A stretch of DNA of 64,000 nt from Chromobacterium vaccinii (GCF_000971335.1 NZ_JZJL01000008.1:1-64000); one strand, 5' to 3'. Shown: positions 18,560 to 28,585, numbered from the stretch's first letter. Made by a program: numbers and translations. The notes: generated from the letters alone by a model not told the origin.

Positions 18560-19477
18560 TCACAGCGCCAGCGCGTCGGCGGCGACGCGGGCGGCGAAGT
18601 TGTCGGCGGTCAGCGGCTGGCCGGCCAGCTCGGCTTCCAGCACCGCCAGGCGGCCGCCGTCGGCGCAATGCAGCCACAAGCGGCCGTCGGCGCAGCGCAG
18701 CTCGGCGCGTTCAGCCGGCGCCGCGCGGCCCGCCCGCAGCGTTTTCCACAATAGCAGGCGGCCGGCGGCGGTGTCGGCGAAAGCGCCGGGGAACGGCCGG
18801 GTCAGCGCGCGGGCGAAATCGTGCAGCCGCTCGGCCGAGGCCAGCGCGTCGATGCGGCCGTCTTCCGGCTTGCGGCCGCCGAAGTAGCCGCCCAGGCTCA
18901 GATCCTGCTGGACGTGCGGCGCGTCGCCGGCGATCAGGCCGGGCAGACTGCGCCACAGCACCATTTCGGCGGCGACGGTCACCTTGGCGAACACCTCGTC
19001 GGCGGAGTCGTCCGGCAGGATGGGCACCGCCATCTGGTCGACGACCGGGCCGTTGTCCGGCTTGACGTTCATCTGGTGCAGCGTGGCGCCGGTTTCGGTC
19101 TCGCCGTGGATGACGGCCCAGTTGATCGGCACCCGGCCGCGGTACTTGGGCAGCAGCGAGCCGTGCATATTGTACGCGCCGCGCCGGGCGGCCTCCAAGA
19201 GCGGCGCCTTCAGCATGTGGCGGTAGTAGAAGGAGAACAGGAAATCGGCCTGGCAGGCCTGGACCTGCTCCACCACTTCCGGCGCGTTGGGATCGTCCGG
19301 CGTGATGACCGGGATGCCGTAATCGCGGGCGACTTGGGACACGCTGGCGAACCAGATGTTCTCGTTCGGGTTGTCCTGATGGGTGACCACCAGCGCGACC
19401 TCGACGCCGCGGCCGATCAGCGCCTTCAGGCAGCGCACGCCGACGTTGTGGTAGGCGAAGACGACGGCGCGGCTCAT
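18560..19477 (-). CDS. arnA: UDP-Ara4N formyltransferase (ArnA N-terminal activity, separate gene)
   Basis: This 305-residue formyltransferase uses 10-formyltetrahydrofolate to N-formylate UDP-4-amino-4-deoxy-L-arabinose. The start MSRAVVFAYHNVGVRCLKAL matches ArnA. Catalytic Asn103 and His105 lie in AYNMHGSLLPKYRGRVPINW, and Asp141 in NVKPDNGPVVDQ. A C-terminal OB-like subdomain follows. The ATG at 19477 overlaps the arnC stop (ATGA). The longer open frame up to 19732 is antisense read-through inside arnC. Together with the downstream dehydrogenase it replaces the fused ArnA of enterobacteria. Confidence 0.92.
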   Translation of the reverse strand: MSRAVVFAYHNVGVRCLKALIGRGVEVALVVTHQDNPNENIWFASVSQVARDYGIPVITPDDPNAPEVVEQVQACQADFLFSFYYRHMLKAPLLEAARRGAYNMHGSLLPKYRGRVPINWAVIHGETETGATLHQMNVKPDNGPVVDQMAVPILPDDSADEVFAKVTVAAEMVLWRSLPGLIAGDAPHVQQDLSLGGYFGGRKPEDGRIDALASAERLHDFARALTRPFPGAFADTAAGRLLLWKTLRAGRAAPAERAELRCADGRLWLHCADGGRLAVLEAELAGQPLTADNFAARVAADALAL

Positions 19478-20424
19478 GCCTGGCTCTCTTTCCGCTCCAG
19501 CACCGCCTGGATCACGTAGCGCGGGCGCGAGCGCACTTCCTGGTAGATGCGGCCGATGTACTCGCCCAACAGGCCGATGCCGAACAGCGCTAGGCCGATC
19601 AGGAAGAAAGCGAGGGCGAACAGCGTGAACACGCCGCCCACTTCCGGCCCCAGGATCAGCCGGCGCAGCAGCAGGTAGACCACCAGCAGGCCGGAGCCGG
19701 CCGACACCGCCATGCCCATCAGCGAGAACCATTGCAGCGGGACGATGGAGAAGCCGGTCATCAGGTCGAAGTTCAGCCGGATCAGGCTGTACAGCGAGTA
19801 CTTGGACTCGCCGGCGAAGCGCTCCTCATGGCCGACGACGATCTCGGTCGGGTGCTGCGAGAACTGGTAGGCCAGCGCCGGAATGAAGGTATGCAGCTCG
19901 TTGCACTGGTTGATGGTGTCGATGATGCGGCGGCTGTAGGCGCGCATCATGCAGCCCTGATCGGTCATCTTGATCCGGGTGAGCTTCTCGCGCAGACGGT
20001 TCATCGCCCGGCTGGCCAGGTGGCGCCACATGCTGTCGTTGCGCTGGCGGCGGATGGAGCCGACGTAGTCGTGGCCCTTGTCCATCTCGGCCAGCAGCAG
20101 CCGGATGTCTTCCGGCGGATTCTGCAGATCGGCGTCCAGCGTCACCACGCGCTCGCCGCGGCTGTGTTCGAAGCCGGCGAGGATGGCGCGGTGCTGGCCG
20201 AAGTTGCCGTTGAACAGCACCACGCGGGTGACGTCGGGGCGCTGGGAGAACTGGTCGGCCAGCATCGCCGCGCTCTTGTCGCGGCTGCCGTCGTTGATGA
20301 ACACGATCTCGTAGCGCAGGTTCAGCGCGTCCAACGCCGGGTACAAGCGGTCGAACAGCGCCTGCAGCACGTCCTGCTCGTTGTAGACCGGGATGACGAC
20401 GGAAAGATTGATGTCGGTATTCAT
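19474..20424 (-). CDS. arnC: Undecaprenyl-phosphate Ara4FN transferase
   Basis: This 316-residue GT2-family glycosyltransferase moves Ara4FN from UDP to undecaprenyl phosphate on the cytoplasmic membrane face. LSVVIPVYNEQDVL, the metal-binding TLDADLQNPPED and the catalytic region KMTDQGCMMRAYSRRI are visible. Two C-terminal membrane helices (about residues 235-295) anchor it, and IYQEVRSRPRYVI is typical of the family. It overlaps the following formyltransferase gene by 4 bp and starts 5 bp after arnB. Confidence 0.94.
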   Translation of the reverse strand: MNTDINLSVVIPVYNEQDVLQALFDRLYPALDALNLRYEIVFINDGSRDKSAAMLADQFSQRPDVTRVVLFNGNFGQHRAILAGFEHSRGERVVTLDADLQNPPEDIRLLLAEMDKGHDYVGSIRRQRNDSMWRHLASRAMNRLREKLTRIKMTDQGCMMRAYSRRIIDTINQCNELHTFIPALAYQFSQHPTEIVVGHEERFAGESKYSLYSLIRLNFDLMTGFSIVPLQWFSLMGMAVSAGSGLLVVYLLLRRLILGPEVGGVFTLFALAFFLIGLALFGIGLLGEYIGRIYQEVRSRPRYVIQAVLERKESQA

Positions 20425-20429
20425 GTATC

Positions 20430-21554
20430 TCAGTGTAAAACGGCGCGCAGCGCGGCGCTGAAGGTTTGGCAGACGCGAAGCACGTCTTCGTCGCGCATCG
20501 CGGGGAACAGCGGCAGCGTGACGGTGCGGGCGCCGATGTCTTCGGCTACTGGATATTGCCCTTCGGCGTAGCCTTTGTCGCGGAACAGCGCGAACAGGTG
20601 CATCGCCGGATAGTGGACGCCGACGCCGATGTTCTCCGCCTTCATCCGGGCGATGAACTCGCCGCGGCTGACGCGCATCCGCTCCAGCGGCAACAGCGGC
20701 TGGAACATGTGCCAGTTGCTGTTCACAAAGTCTTCCGGCGGCAGTTCGCAGCCCAGCGAGCGGTCGAAATGCTGGAAATACAGCCGGGCCAGCTCGCGGC
20801 GGCGGGCGTTGAAGCCATCCAGCTTTTTCAACTGGCCGAGGCCGATCGCCGCGGCGATGTCGGTCATGTTGGCCTTGCCGCCCAGCACGTCCACGTCCAT
20901 GGTGCCGTCCGGCAGCCGGGTGACGCCTTGCAGCCGCAGTTTCTCGAACAGTCGCGCCTCTTCCGCGTTGTTCAGCACCAGGCAGCCGCCTTCGCCGCTG
21001 GTCATGTTCTTGTTGGCGTGGAAGCTGAACGACACCAGGTCGCCGCCGCGGCCGATGGCCTGGCCGTTCCAGCCGGCGCCCATGGACTGAGCGGCGTCTT
21101 CCACCACCCGCAGCTTGTGGCGGCGGGCGATGTCGTACAGCCGGTCGCGGTCCACCGGCAGGCCGGCCAGGTCCACCGGGATGATGGCGCGGGTGTTCGG
21201 CGTAATCGCGGCTTCGATCTTGGCCAGGTCGATGTTGCGGGTGGCCGGGTCGGCGTCGACGAACACCGGCGTCGCGCCCACCTTCATGATGACGTTGGCG
21301 GTGGCGATCCAGCTCAGCGGGCAGGTGATGACTTCATCGCTGGGACCGATGCCGGCGATCTGCAGCGCCATTTCCAGCGCGGCGGTGGCCGACGCCGCCA
21401 GCCGCACCGGGCGGCCGCCGCAGAAGGCCGACAGCTCGGCTTCCAACTGCTGGCAGCGCGGACCGGTGGTGATCCAGCCGGAGCGCAGCACGTCGCCGAC
21501 GGCGGCGATGGTGTCCTCGTCTATCGCGGGACGGGTGAAGGGCAGGAATTCCAT
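20430..21554 (-). CDS. arnB: UDP-Ara4O aminotransferase
   Basis: This 374-residue PLP-dependent DegT/DnrJ/EryC1 aminotransferase converts UDP-4-ketopentose to UDP-Ara4N with glutamate as donor. MEFLPFTRPAIDEDTIAAVG, the aspartate segment VVEDAAQSMGA and the PLP lysine in FSFHANKNMTSGEGG (Lys182, the same position as in E. coli ArnB) support the call. Length is as expected. It lies 18 bp after the SMR gene, within a tightly packed operon. Confidence 0.94.
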   Translation of the reverse strand: MEFLPFTRPAIDEDTIAAVGDVLRSGWITTGPRCQQLEAELSAFCGGRPVRLAASATAALEMALQIAGIGPSDEVITCPLSWIATANVIMKVGATPVFVDADPATRNIDLAKIEAAITPNTRAIIPVDLAGLPVDRDRLYDIARRHKLRVVEDAAQSMGAGWNGQAIGRGGDLVSFSFHANKNMTSGEGGCLVLNNAEEARLFEKLRLQGVTRLPDGTMDVDVLGGKANMTDIAAAIGLGQLKKLDGFNARRRELARLYFQHFDRSLGCELPPEDFVNSNWHMFQPLLPLERMRVSRGEFIARMKAENIGVGVHYPAMHLFALFRDKGYAEGQYPVAEDIGARTVTLPLFPAMRDEDVLRVCQTFSAALRAVLH

Positions 21555-21572
21555 GTCGGACCTTTGCGAAAA

Positions 21573-21944
21573 TCAGCTGCGGGCGACCAGCACCACGCCG
21601 ACGATGATGACGGCGATGCCGACGAGCTTCTGCGCGGCCAGCGCTTCGCCGAACATCCAGTAAGCCAGGAGCGCGTTGACCACGTAGCCGATGGACAGCA
21701 TCGGGTAGGCGACGCTGACTTCTACCCGCGACAGCGCCATGATCCACACCACCACGCTGATCGCGTAGCAGGACAGGCCGCCGATGATGGGCAGGTTGGT
21801 GGCCAGCGACCAGGCCGTCGGCCAGGCGTTGGCCAGCGAGAAGTCGAAGTGGCCGATCTGGCGCACGCCGGCTTTCAAACACAGCTGCGCGGCGGCGTTG
21901 AGCAGCACGCCGAACAGTATCAATCCGAATTCAATCAGTTTCAT
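21573..21944 (-). CDS. SMR/EamA-type Ara4N-lipid flippase subunit (ArnE/ArnF-like)
   Basis: This 123-residue protein has four membrane helices and the small-multidrug-resistance layout (LILFGVLLNAAAQLCLKAGV, VSVAYPMLSIGYVVNALLAY, LVGIAVIIVGVVLVARS). In enterobacteria, ArnE and ArnF together flip undecaprenyl-phosphate-Ara4N to the periplasm. Here only one such gene is seen between arnT and arnB, so a homodimer or a partner elsewhere must be assumed. Which of ArnE or ArnF it matches better cannot be decided by eye. Confidence 0.8.
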   Translation of the reverse strand: MKLIEFGLILFGVLLNAAAQLCLKAGVRQIGHFDFSLANAWPTAWSLATNLPIIGGLSCYAISVVVWIMALSRVEVSVAYPMLSIGYVVNALLAYWMFGEALAAQKLVGIAVIIVGVVLVARS

Positions 21945-21989
21945 TCATTCATATCCAAAGCTTGCTTCCCAGTCTCTGCCAGGGAGGGG

Positions 21990-23642
21990 TTACGGTTTCG
22001 CCACCACCATCCGCCGCGGGTCCTGGTAGATCACCTTCATCGGCAGGCCCTGCTTTTGCAATTCCCGGTAAGTGTCGTCGCCCAGCATCGCCACCGCCTT
22101 GGGCGCGGCGCGCCAGCGTGCGGCGAATTGTTCGAGGCGCGGCATCCAGCGTTGCGGCTCCTGCCCCTCGCCGAACTCGAACTCGTCGACGAAGTCCACC
22201 AGCGTCACCGGTCGGCCGACATAGTAGGGGAAGGTCTGATCGTAGTAGCGGACCGAGTAGATTTCGCTGTCCGGCGTCAGGTAGGGCTGGATCTGTGCGA
22301 CGATCTCCTTGCTGCCCTTCAGACGGCCGTAGCTGTCGTGGCCGCTGGCCGCCAGCGTCACCGCGATCAGGCTGCCGAAGGACAGCGCGGCGAGGGCGGC
22401 GAGCATCCGCTGCTTCCCCAGCGCGCGCCAGGCCAAGGCCGCCGCGATCAGGAACGCCGCCGCGCCGGCGGCGATGAAATGGGCGAAGGGCAGGATCACG
22501 TCCGGCGGCGAGTCGACGCTGGCGAAGCGGCCAGCGAACGGCCAGGCTGCCAGCAGCGCCAGCCACAGCAGCGCGGGCAGAACGATGTGCTTTTTCAATT
22601 CGGCCGGCGCCATGCGGCTGAAGCTGTGCGCCAGCATCAGCGCCAGCGCCGGGAACATCGGCAGGATGTAGGACGGCAGCTTGGAGCTGGACTTGCTGAA
22701 GAAGGCGAAGATGAACACGCACCAGATCAGCAGCAGGCGGCCGACGCGCAGGCTGCGTCCCCGATCGGCCCAGGCATCCTTGACCACGCGCGGCAGCAGC
22801 GTGGTCCACGGCAGCAGGCCCAGGATCAAGTAGGGCGCGAAATACCACGGCGCGCCGGTGCGCTTGTGCTCGGTGGTGAGGAAGCGCTCGAAGTGCTCGC
22901 GGATGAAGAAGAAGTGGGCGAAGTCCGGATTGCGCTCCGAAACCAGCACGAACCACGGCGCGGTGAGCGCGAAGAACAGCGCCAGGCCGCTGAGCCAGTG
23001 CATCCGTTTCCAGAATGACCATTGCCAGTTGACCAGGCTGTACAGCACCAGCGTGGCGCCGGGGATCAACAGGCCGATCAGGCCCTTGCTGAGCACCGCG
23101 CCGGCCATCGCCGCCCAGGTCAGCCACATCGCCCAGCCGGTTTCCTCGCGGGCCGCCTCCTCGCGCTGCGCCAGCAGGAAGCCGCACAAGGCTACCGTCA
23201 GGAAGAAGCTGACGCCCATGTCCAGCGACAGGAAATGGCTGTTGGCGACGATCCAGGCCATGCCGCCGGCGGCCAACGCCGCGTAGCGCCCGGCGTCGAT
23301 GCCCCACAGCCGCCGCGCGGTCAGCGACACCGCCGCCACGCTGAGGAAGCCGGTCAGTCCCGGCCAGAAGCGGGCGGCGAATTCGTTGACGCCGAAGGCG
23401 GCGAAGCTCAGCGCCCCCATCCAGTATTGCAGGATGGGCTTCTCGAAATAGAGCAGGCCGTTGAGGCGGGGCGTGATCCAGTCGCCGCTGTGCAGCATGA
23501 ACAGCGAGATCGTCGCGTAGCGGCCCTCGTCGGCATGGATCAGGCCGCGGTAGCCCAGGCTGCCGAACCAGATCAGCGCGAACAGCAGCCACAGCGCGAT
23601 CTCCTGCGCGCGCGGCACGACGGTGGCCTTGGTGGTGTGCAT
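21990..23642 (-). CDS. arnT: Undecaprenyl phosphate-Ara4N:lipid A transferase
   Basis: This 550-residue GT83 inner-membrane glycosyltransferase adds Ara4N to lipid A phosphates at the periplasmic face, which lowers affinity for polymyxin and cationic peptides. The first periplasmic loop has GYRGLIHADEGRYATISLFM (the catalytic Asp-Glu pair) and LNGLLYFEKPILQYW. About 12 helices follow, then FFSKSSSKLPSYILPMFPAL and a C-terminal soluble domain from about residue 430. It is the first gene of the main arn run. No PmrA-type box was recognised in the 102 bp upstream. Confidence 0.93.
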   Translation of the reverse strand: MHTTKATVVPRAQEIALWLLFALIWFGSLGYRGLIHADEGRYATISLFMLHSGDWITPRLNGLLYFEKPILQYWMGALSFAAFGVNEFAARFWPGLTGFLSVAAVSLTARRLWGIDAGRYAALAAGGMAWIVANSHFLSLDMGVSFFLTVALCGFLLAQREEAAREETGWAMWLTWAAMAGAVLSKGLIGLLIPGATLVLYSLVNWQWSFWKRMHWLSGLALFFALTAPWFVLVSERNPDFAHFFFIREHFERFLTTEHKRTGAPWYFAPYLILGLLPWTTLLPRVVKDAWADRGRSLRVGRLLLIWCVFIFAFFSKSSSKLPSYILPMFPALALMLAHSFSRMAPAELKKHIVLPALLWLALLAAWPFAGRFASVDSPPDVILPFAHFIAAGAAAFLIAAALAWRALGKQRMLAALAALSFGSLIAVTLAASGHDSYGRLKGSKEIVAQIQPYLTPDSEIYSVRYYDQTFPYYVGRPVTLVDFVDEFEFGEGQEPQRWMPRLEQFAARWRAAPKAVAMLGDDTYRELQKQGLPMKVIYQDPRRMVVAKP

Positions 23643-23744
23643 CGGTATTCCGGAATCGTCGATCGAAATCGGTCAAAAAGCGAACTGGCTAGGATAACCG
23701 ATCCGCCGGCCCCTGTGCGTTGCCCGTTTGTAACCGGCGGCGAC

Positions 23745-24767
<1,023 letters not shown>

Positions 24768-25370
24768 TTAGAACTGGTAGCTCAGGCCGGCTTTGAACAG
24801 ATTGATGCCATTGGTTTTCAGGCCTGCATCGTCCCCTGCCTGGTAACGGGCGGCGATGTATTCGTATTCGCCGCGCACGGACAAGCTCTTGTTGACGGCG
24901 TAGCTGGCGCCGAAGCCTACGCCGGCTTTGACATTGCTTTTCTTCTCGGAGATGGCGCCCGCGGGACCCTGCAGCTTGGTGTCGGCATGAACATTGTTCA
25001 GGCTGAGTTTGCCAAACACTTCCAGATTGTCCGCCACCGGCAGAATGCCGAGGACAGCCACGCGCTCGGCGCGCAGAGCAATCGACGGCGTGAGGGTGCC
25101 GCGAGGGGTGGCGATGTCGCCTTGCATCTTGCCGAAATCGGCGTAGGACAGTTCGGTCGCCAGGTAGGGGCTGATGCGGTAGCCGGCGCCGATTTCCCAG
25201 CTGGCGCCGCCCGCTTTGTTGTTTTGCAGTTGCACGCCTCCGGTATCGCCGAACATTTTCATTTTGCTGGTGTTGTATCCCAGGTTGCCGAACACGTAGG
25301 CGCCGTTGTCGGCGGCGTGGGCGGTCAGGGCGGACAGGCTCAACACGGATGCGATAATGATGTGTTTCAT
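24768..25370 (-). CDS. Outer-membrane beta-barrel protein (OmpA-like barrel / OMP_b-brl type)
   Basis: This 200-residue exported protein has the signal peptide MKHIIIASVLSLSALTAHAA and a mature part made of alternating beta strands (GAYVFGNLGYNTSKM, WEIGAGYRISPYLATELSYA, LSVRGEYEYIAARY), ending in the outer-membrane signature FKAGLSYQF with terminal Phe. This is an eight-strand barrel typical of small porin-like or adhesin-like OMPs. The exact role is unknown. An ATG at 25379 would add three residues, and neither start has a clear Shine-Dalgarno. The upstream 170 bp are AT-rich and likely hold the promoter. Confidence 0.8.
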   Translation of the reverse strand: MKHIIIASVLSLSALTAHAADNGAYVFGNLGYNTSKMKMFGDTGGVQLQNNKAGGASWEIGAGYRISPYLATELSYADFGKMQGDIATPRGTLTPSIALRAERVAVLGILPVADNLEVFGKLSLNNVHADTKLQGPAGAISEKKSNVKAGVGFGASYAVNKSLSVRGEYEYIAARYQAGDDAGLKTNGINLFKAGLSYQF

Positions 25371-25541
25371 TTTAATCATTAGGTTTTATTAATAGAGTAA
25401 ACATTCTCTAGGAAGAACGCGGCGGATTTGTCTGGCTTGTGATGAGGGTGAGAGTAGGTTCTGTAACTAAATGTAAAACAGGACTTACATGAACAATTTG
25501 TCATGAAGAGGTTGGCCGGGACTTGTCTCTAGGATCCGGGC

Positions 25542-25581
25542 GCAAACAAAACCGCCCGCAGGTTGCGGGCGGTTTTGTTTG
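25542..25581. terminator. Long symmetric terminator
   Basis: CAAACAAAACCGCCCGCA pairs perfectly with TGCGGGCGGTTTTGTTTG around a 3-nt loop. It ends the alpha/beta hydrolase transcript on the minus strand. Confidence 0.85.
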
Positions 25582-25596
25582 TTGGGGAGGGAGGCC

Positions 25597-26418
25597 TCAG
25601 GCCGCCGCGAATGCGGTCCAGCCGCAGGCCTGCTCGACCGGTTGCGTCGGCTTGGGTTGGCTGTTGAAGAACTTCAGGCTGCGCTGCAGCACTTCGGCGC
25701 GCTCATTGTCCACCATCACCATGTGATAGCTGTTGGACAGCGGCATGAAGTCCACCGGGCCGCCCAGGTATTGCATCAGGTGGTGGGCGGAACGCGGGCT
25801 GGTGATGTCGTCCTCGTCGGCGTGGACGATCAGCGTGGGACAGGTGATTTCGGCCAGACGCGGCAGCAACTGGCGGCGCAGGCGGTCCACTTCACGGATG
25901 CACATCAGCGGGATGTAGGCGTAGTGGAAGCGGTCGCCGCGCTCGAAACGCTGCTGGATCGCCTTGCGGATGCGGGCGTTCTTGATGCCGAACGGCGACA
26001 CCTCTGGCACACGCATTTTCTTGGCCAGCCGGGGAACGTGATACACCGCGTGGCGCAGCCAGGTCAGCTTGGGCAGGCTCCAGCCGTCCAGAAACACCGG
26101 CGGCGCGTACAGCGCCAGCTTGTCCTGATGCTTCTCGCGGCGCGCCACTTCCAGCGCCACCAGGCCGCCCAGGCAGACTCCGGCCAGGTGAACCACTTTG
26201 TGCTTGGCCTTCAGCGCGCGGTATTCGGCGCGAATGCTTTCCACCCAATCCTCCCAGCCTACGCCGAGCAGGTCTTCCGGCGAGCCGCCGTGACCGGGCA
26301 GCACCGGGGAGTGGGTAACGATGTCGGCGTCTTCCAGGGTGCGGCCCAGCGCGCCCAGATCATAGGCCGTGCCGCCGAGTCCATGCACCAGCAACGCCGC
26401 CGGTCGTGAGGAAACCAT
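25597..26418 (-). CDS. Alpha/beta hydrolase, carboxylesterase-like
   Basis: This 273-residue serine hydrolase starts at MVSSRPAALLVHGLGG (ATG 26418, AGGA upstream; an in-frame ATG at 26436 is also possible). The oxyanion motif is LLVHGLGGT, the nucleophile elbow LAGVCLGGLVALE has Cys next to the box (GVCLGG), and the acid and base lie in LIVHADEDDITSP and LSNSYHMVMVDNER. The box G-V-C-L-G places Cys at the usual Ser position, which is notable and deserves checking. The substrate is unknown. It is monocistronic with a strong terminator. Confidence 0.8.
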   Translation of the reverse strand: MVSSRPAALLVHGLGGTAYDLGALGRTLEDADIVTHSPVLPGHGGSPEDLLGVGWEDWVESIRAEYRALKAKHKVVHLAGVCLGGLVALEVARREKHQDKLALYAPPVFLDGWSLPKLTWLRHAVYHVPRLAKKMRVPEVSPFGIKNARIRKAIQQRFERGDRFHYAYIPLMCIREVDRLRRQLLPRLAEITCPTLIVHADEDDITSPRSAHHLMQYLGGPVDFMPLSNSYHMVMVDNERAEVLQRSLKFFNSQPKPTQPVEQACGWTAFAAA

Positions 26419-26515
26419 TCTGCATATTCCTATCATTTCTAATGATGGGGATTATCGGCAAATGGCGGCGAGCGGTCTGTGGGCTTCCTGTCGATGCTTT
26501 GTGACAATGAGTGAC

Positions 26516-27868
26516 TTATTGCCCGCAAGGGGCCGGCTGCGCAATGATCATGCGAAAACGCGCGCCGCCCAGCTCGCTGGAGCCGGCGCTGGCGTGGCCG
26601 TGGTGGTGCTCGGCGATCAAGCGCACGAAGGACAGGCCCAGGCCATGGCCGCCGGTGGCGCGGTCGCGGCTGCGGTCCAGCCTCAGAAAGGGCTCGAACA
26701 CTTTGTCGCGGTCTTCCTCCGGGATGCCGCAACCGTCGTCGTCCACTTCCATGATCAATTGAGAGCCCTGGTGATAGACCCGCATCCTCACTTGCGAGTG
26801 GGCGTACTTGAACGCGTTCAGCAGCAGGTTGCGGGTGGCGATGTACATCAGCTTGCGGTCGAAGGCGCCGTCTTCGCGCGGGCATTCCAGCGACAGCGAC
26901 AAGTGCGGCGGCTTCAGCGGCGTGACCAGGTCGATCAGGTCGTCGAACCAGTCGAACAGGTCCACGGTTTCCAGGTGCAGCGGCACCTCGCTGCGGCGCA
27001 GCTTGGCGAATTCCATGCTGGTGCTGATCAGTTCTTCCAGTTCCAGCATGTCGCGCTCCATGCCGTCGCGGTAGCGCTTCCACTCCGTCGGGTCTTCCTC
27101 CTCCTCCAGCATGGTCAGGCCGAAGCGCAGCCGGGCGATGGGCGTGCGGATTTCATGGGCGATGGCGTGCGACAGCGCCTGGCGGGTTTCCAGCTGGCGC
27201 TCCAGCCGCGAGGCCATGCTGTTGAAGGCCAGCGGCAGCGGCGCGAACAGCCGGCTCTTGGCCGAGCGGGCGCGGGCGCTGAAATCGCCCTCGGCGAACA
27301 CTTCGGCGGTGCGCCGCACTTCCAGCAGGTCGGTCCACAGCGGGCGCAGGATGAAGTACAGCAGGGTGCCCAGCGTGGCGCCGGACAGCAACATCCAGAT
27401 CAGCAGCACCTCGATGTCTTCGCTGATCCAGTTGCTGTCGCTGGACTGCATGTCCAGCGGCCCCAGCGCCAGCAGCCTGGAGCGCGACGGCGCGGACGCG
27501 TACAGGATTTGGCTGTCCGCGTCGAGGTAGGACTGGCCGTGGCCCAGCACCGCCAGCGCCTTGTCGTCCAGCTCGGCGGGCGGCTGGTCAAGCAGCCGGA
27601 TCGGGTAGCTGAAGCGGCTGGCGATGGAGGCCAGCTCGGCGTTCCAGCGCTGCGGCGGCTGCTCCCGCAGCCTGTCCTGGATCAACGTCACGGTGCCGCG
27701 CATGAACAGGGTCTTGCCGGCCTGGTCGCTCTTCTCGTACAGCTTGGTTACCAGGAAGCCGAAGCCGATGATGATCAACAGCTGTATCAGCATGGTGATC
27801 AGAAAGTAGCGGGCGAACAGCGTTCCCAGCGATGGGCGCAGCCAGCCGCGCAGGTTCTTGGACGGCAT
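26516..27868 (-). CDS. Sensor histidine kinase, RstB-like
   Basis: This 450-residue membrane histidine kinase has TM1 at about residues 20-42 (FLITMLIQLLIIIGFGFLV), a periplasmic sensor of about 110 residues, and TM2 at about 155-175. HAMP follows, then the H-box SHAIAHEIRTPIARLRFG (His238). The catalytic part has N-box RNLLLNAFKYA, G1 VDDDGCGIPEEDRDKVFEPF and G2 HGLGLSFVRLIAEHH. The HEIRTPIARLRF form is typical of RstB. It starts 3 bp after the response regulator stop (TAGCTGATG), so the two are one operon. The signal sensed is unknown. Confidence 0.9.
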   Translation of the reverse strand: MPSKNLRGWLRPSLGTLFARYFLITMLIQLLIIIGFGFLVTKLYEKSDQAGKTLFMRGTVTLIQDRLREQPPQRWNAELASIASRFSYPIRLLDQPPAELDDKALAVLGHGQSYLDADSQILYASAPSRSRLLALGPLDMQSSDSNWISEDIEVLLIWMLLSGATLGTLLYFILRPLWTDLLEVRRTAEVFAEGDFSARARSAKSRLFAPLPLAFNSMASRLERQLETRQALSHAIAHEIRTPIARLRFGLTMLEEEEDPTEWKRYRDGMERDMLELEELISTSMEFAKLRRSEVPLHLETVDLFDWFDDLIDLVTPLKPPHLSLSLECPREDGAFDRKLMYIATRNLLLNAFKYAHSQVRMRVYHQGSQLIMEVDDDGCGIPEEDRDKVFEPFLRLDRSRDRATGGHGLGLSFVRLIAEHHHGHASAGSSELGGARFRMIIAQPAPCGQ

Positions 27869-27871
27869 CAG

Positions 27872-28585
27872 CTATTCCCAGTCGCTGCGAGAAAACAAAT
27901 AACCTTTGCCGCGCACGGTCTTGATCCGCGCCGGCGCGTCCGGATTGTCGCCCAGCTTGCGGCGCAGCCGCGAGATGCGGGCGTCGATCGAGCGGTCGAG
28001 GCCGTCGAAGCCTATGCCGCGCAGCTCGCTCATGATGTCGTCGCGCGACAGCACCTGGCCGGCGTGGGTGGCCAGCAGCCACAACAGGTCGAACTCGGCG
28101 GTGGTCAGCTCGATCTGCTCGTCGCCCAGCAACGCTTCGCGGGTGGCCTGGCTGATGCTGAACTGGCCGAAGATGATGCCGTCGTTTTCGATGGCGACGC
28201 CGCCGCTCTCCTGGCGGGCGCCGCCGCTGCGGCGCAACAGCGCGCGGATGCGGGCCAGCAGCCGGCGCGGTTCCACCGGCTTGGCCAGATAGTCGTCGGC
28301 GCCCAGCTCCAGGCCCAGAATCTCGTCCACGTCTTCGTCGCGCGCGGTCATCATCAGGATGCGGCCGCCGTAGTGGGGGCGGACATCGCGGCAGACGTCG
28401 AAGCCTTCCTTGCCCGGCAGCATCACGTCCAGCACCACCAGGTCCGGACGGGTTTCCAGGATGAAGGCAGGCGCGGTGTCGCCGCGTCCGTGCAGGCTGA
28501 CCTGGTAACCGTGCTTGGTCAGGTAGGCGGCGATCAGTTCGGCCAGTCTGGCGTCGTCTTCGACAATCAGAATGTGTTGTGGCAT
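27872..28585 (-). CDS. OmpR-family response regulator, RstA-like
   Basis: This 237-residue two-component regulator has a receiver domain at residues 3-115 (acidic pocket Asp10/Asp11, phosphoacceptor Asp53 in LVVLDVMLPGKEG, Lys102 in DDYLAKPVEP). The winged-helix DNA-binding domain is at about 135-233 (LTTAEFDLLWLLATHAGQVL, GLDRSIDARISRLRRKLGD, IKTVRGKGYLFS). It is first in the operon with the RstB-like kinase and divergent from cstA across 177 bp, so it might also affect cstA. That is inferred from position. Confidence 0.92.
   Translation of the reverse strand: MPQHILIVEDDARLAELIAAYLTKHGYQVSLHGRGDTAPAFILETRPDLVVLDVMLPGKEGFDVCRDVRPHYGGRILMMTARDEDVDEILGLELGADDYLAKPVEPRRLLARIRALLRRSGGARQESGGVAIENDGIIFGQFSISQATREALLGDEQIELTTAEFDLLWLLATHAGQVLSRDDIMSELRGIGFDGLDRSIDARISRLRRKLGDNPDAPARIKTVRGKGYLFSRSDWE

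Noticed and set aside
20466-23018. An 850-residue open frame antisense to arnB, the SMR gene and arnT.
   Set aside because: It runs across three well-supported genes, has no domain and no ribosome-binding site, and has shadow composition.
23643-23744. PmrA or PhoP box upstream of arnT.
   Set aside because: No tandem CTTAAG-like or GTTTA-like repeats were found by eye. Regulation may differ from that in enterobacteria.
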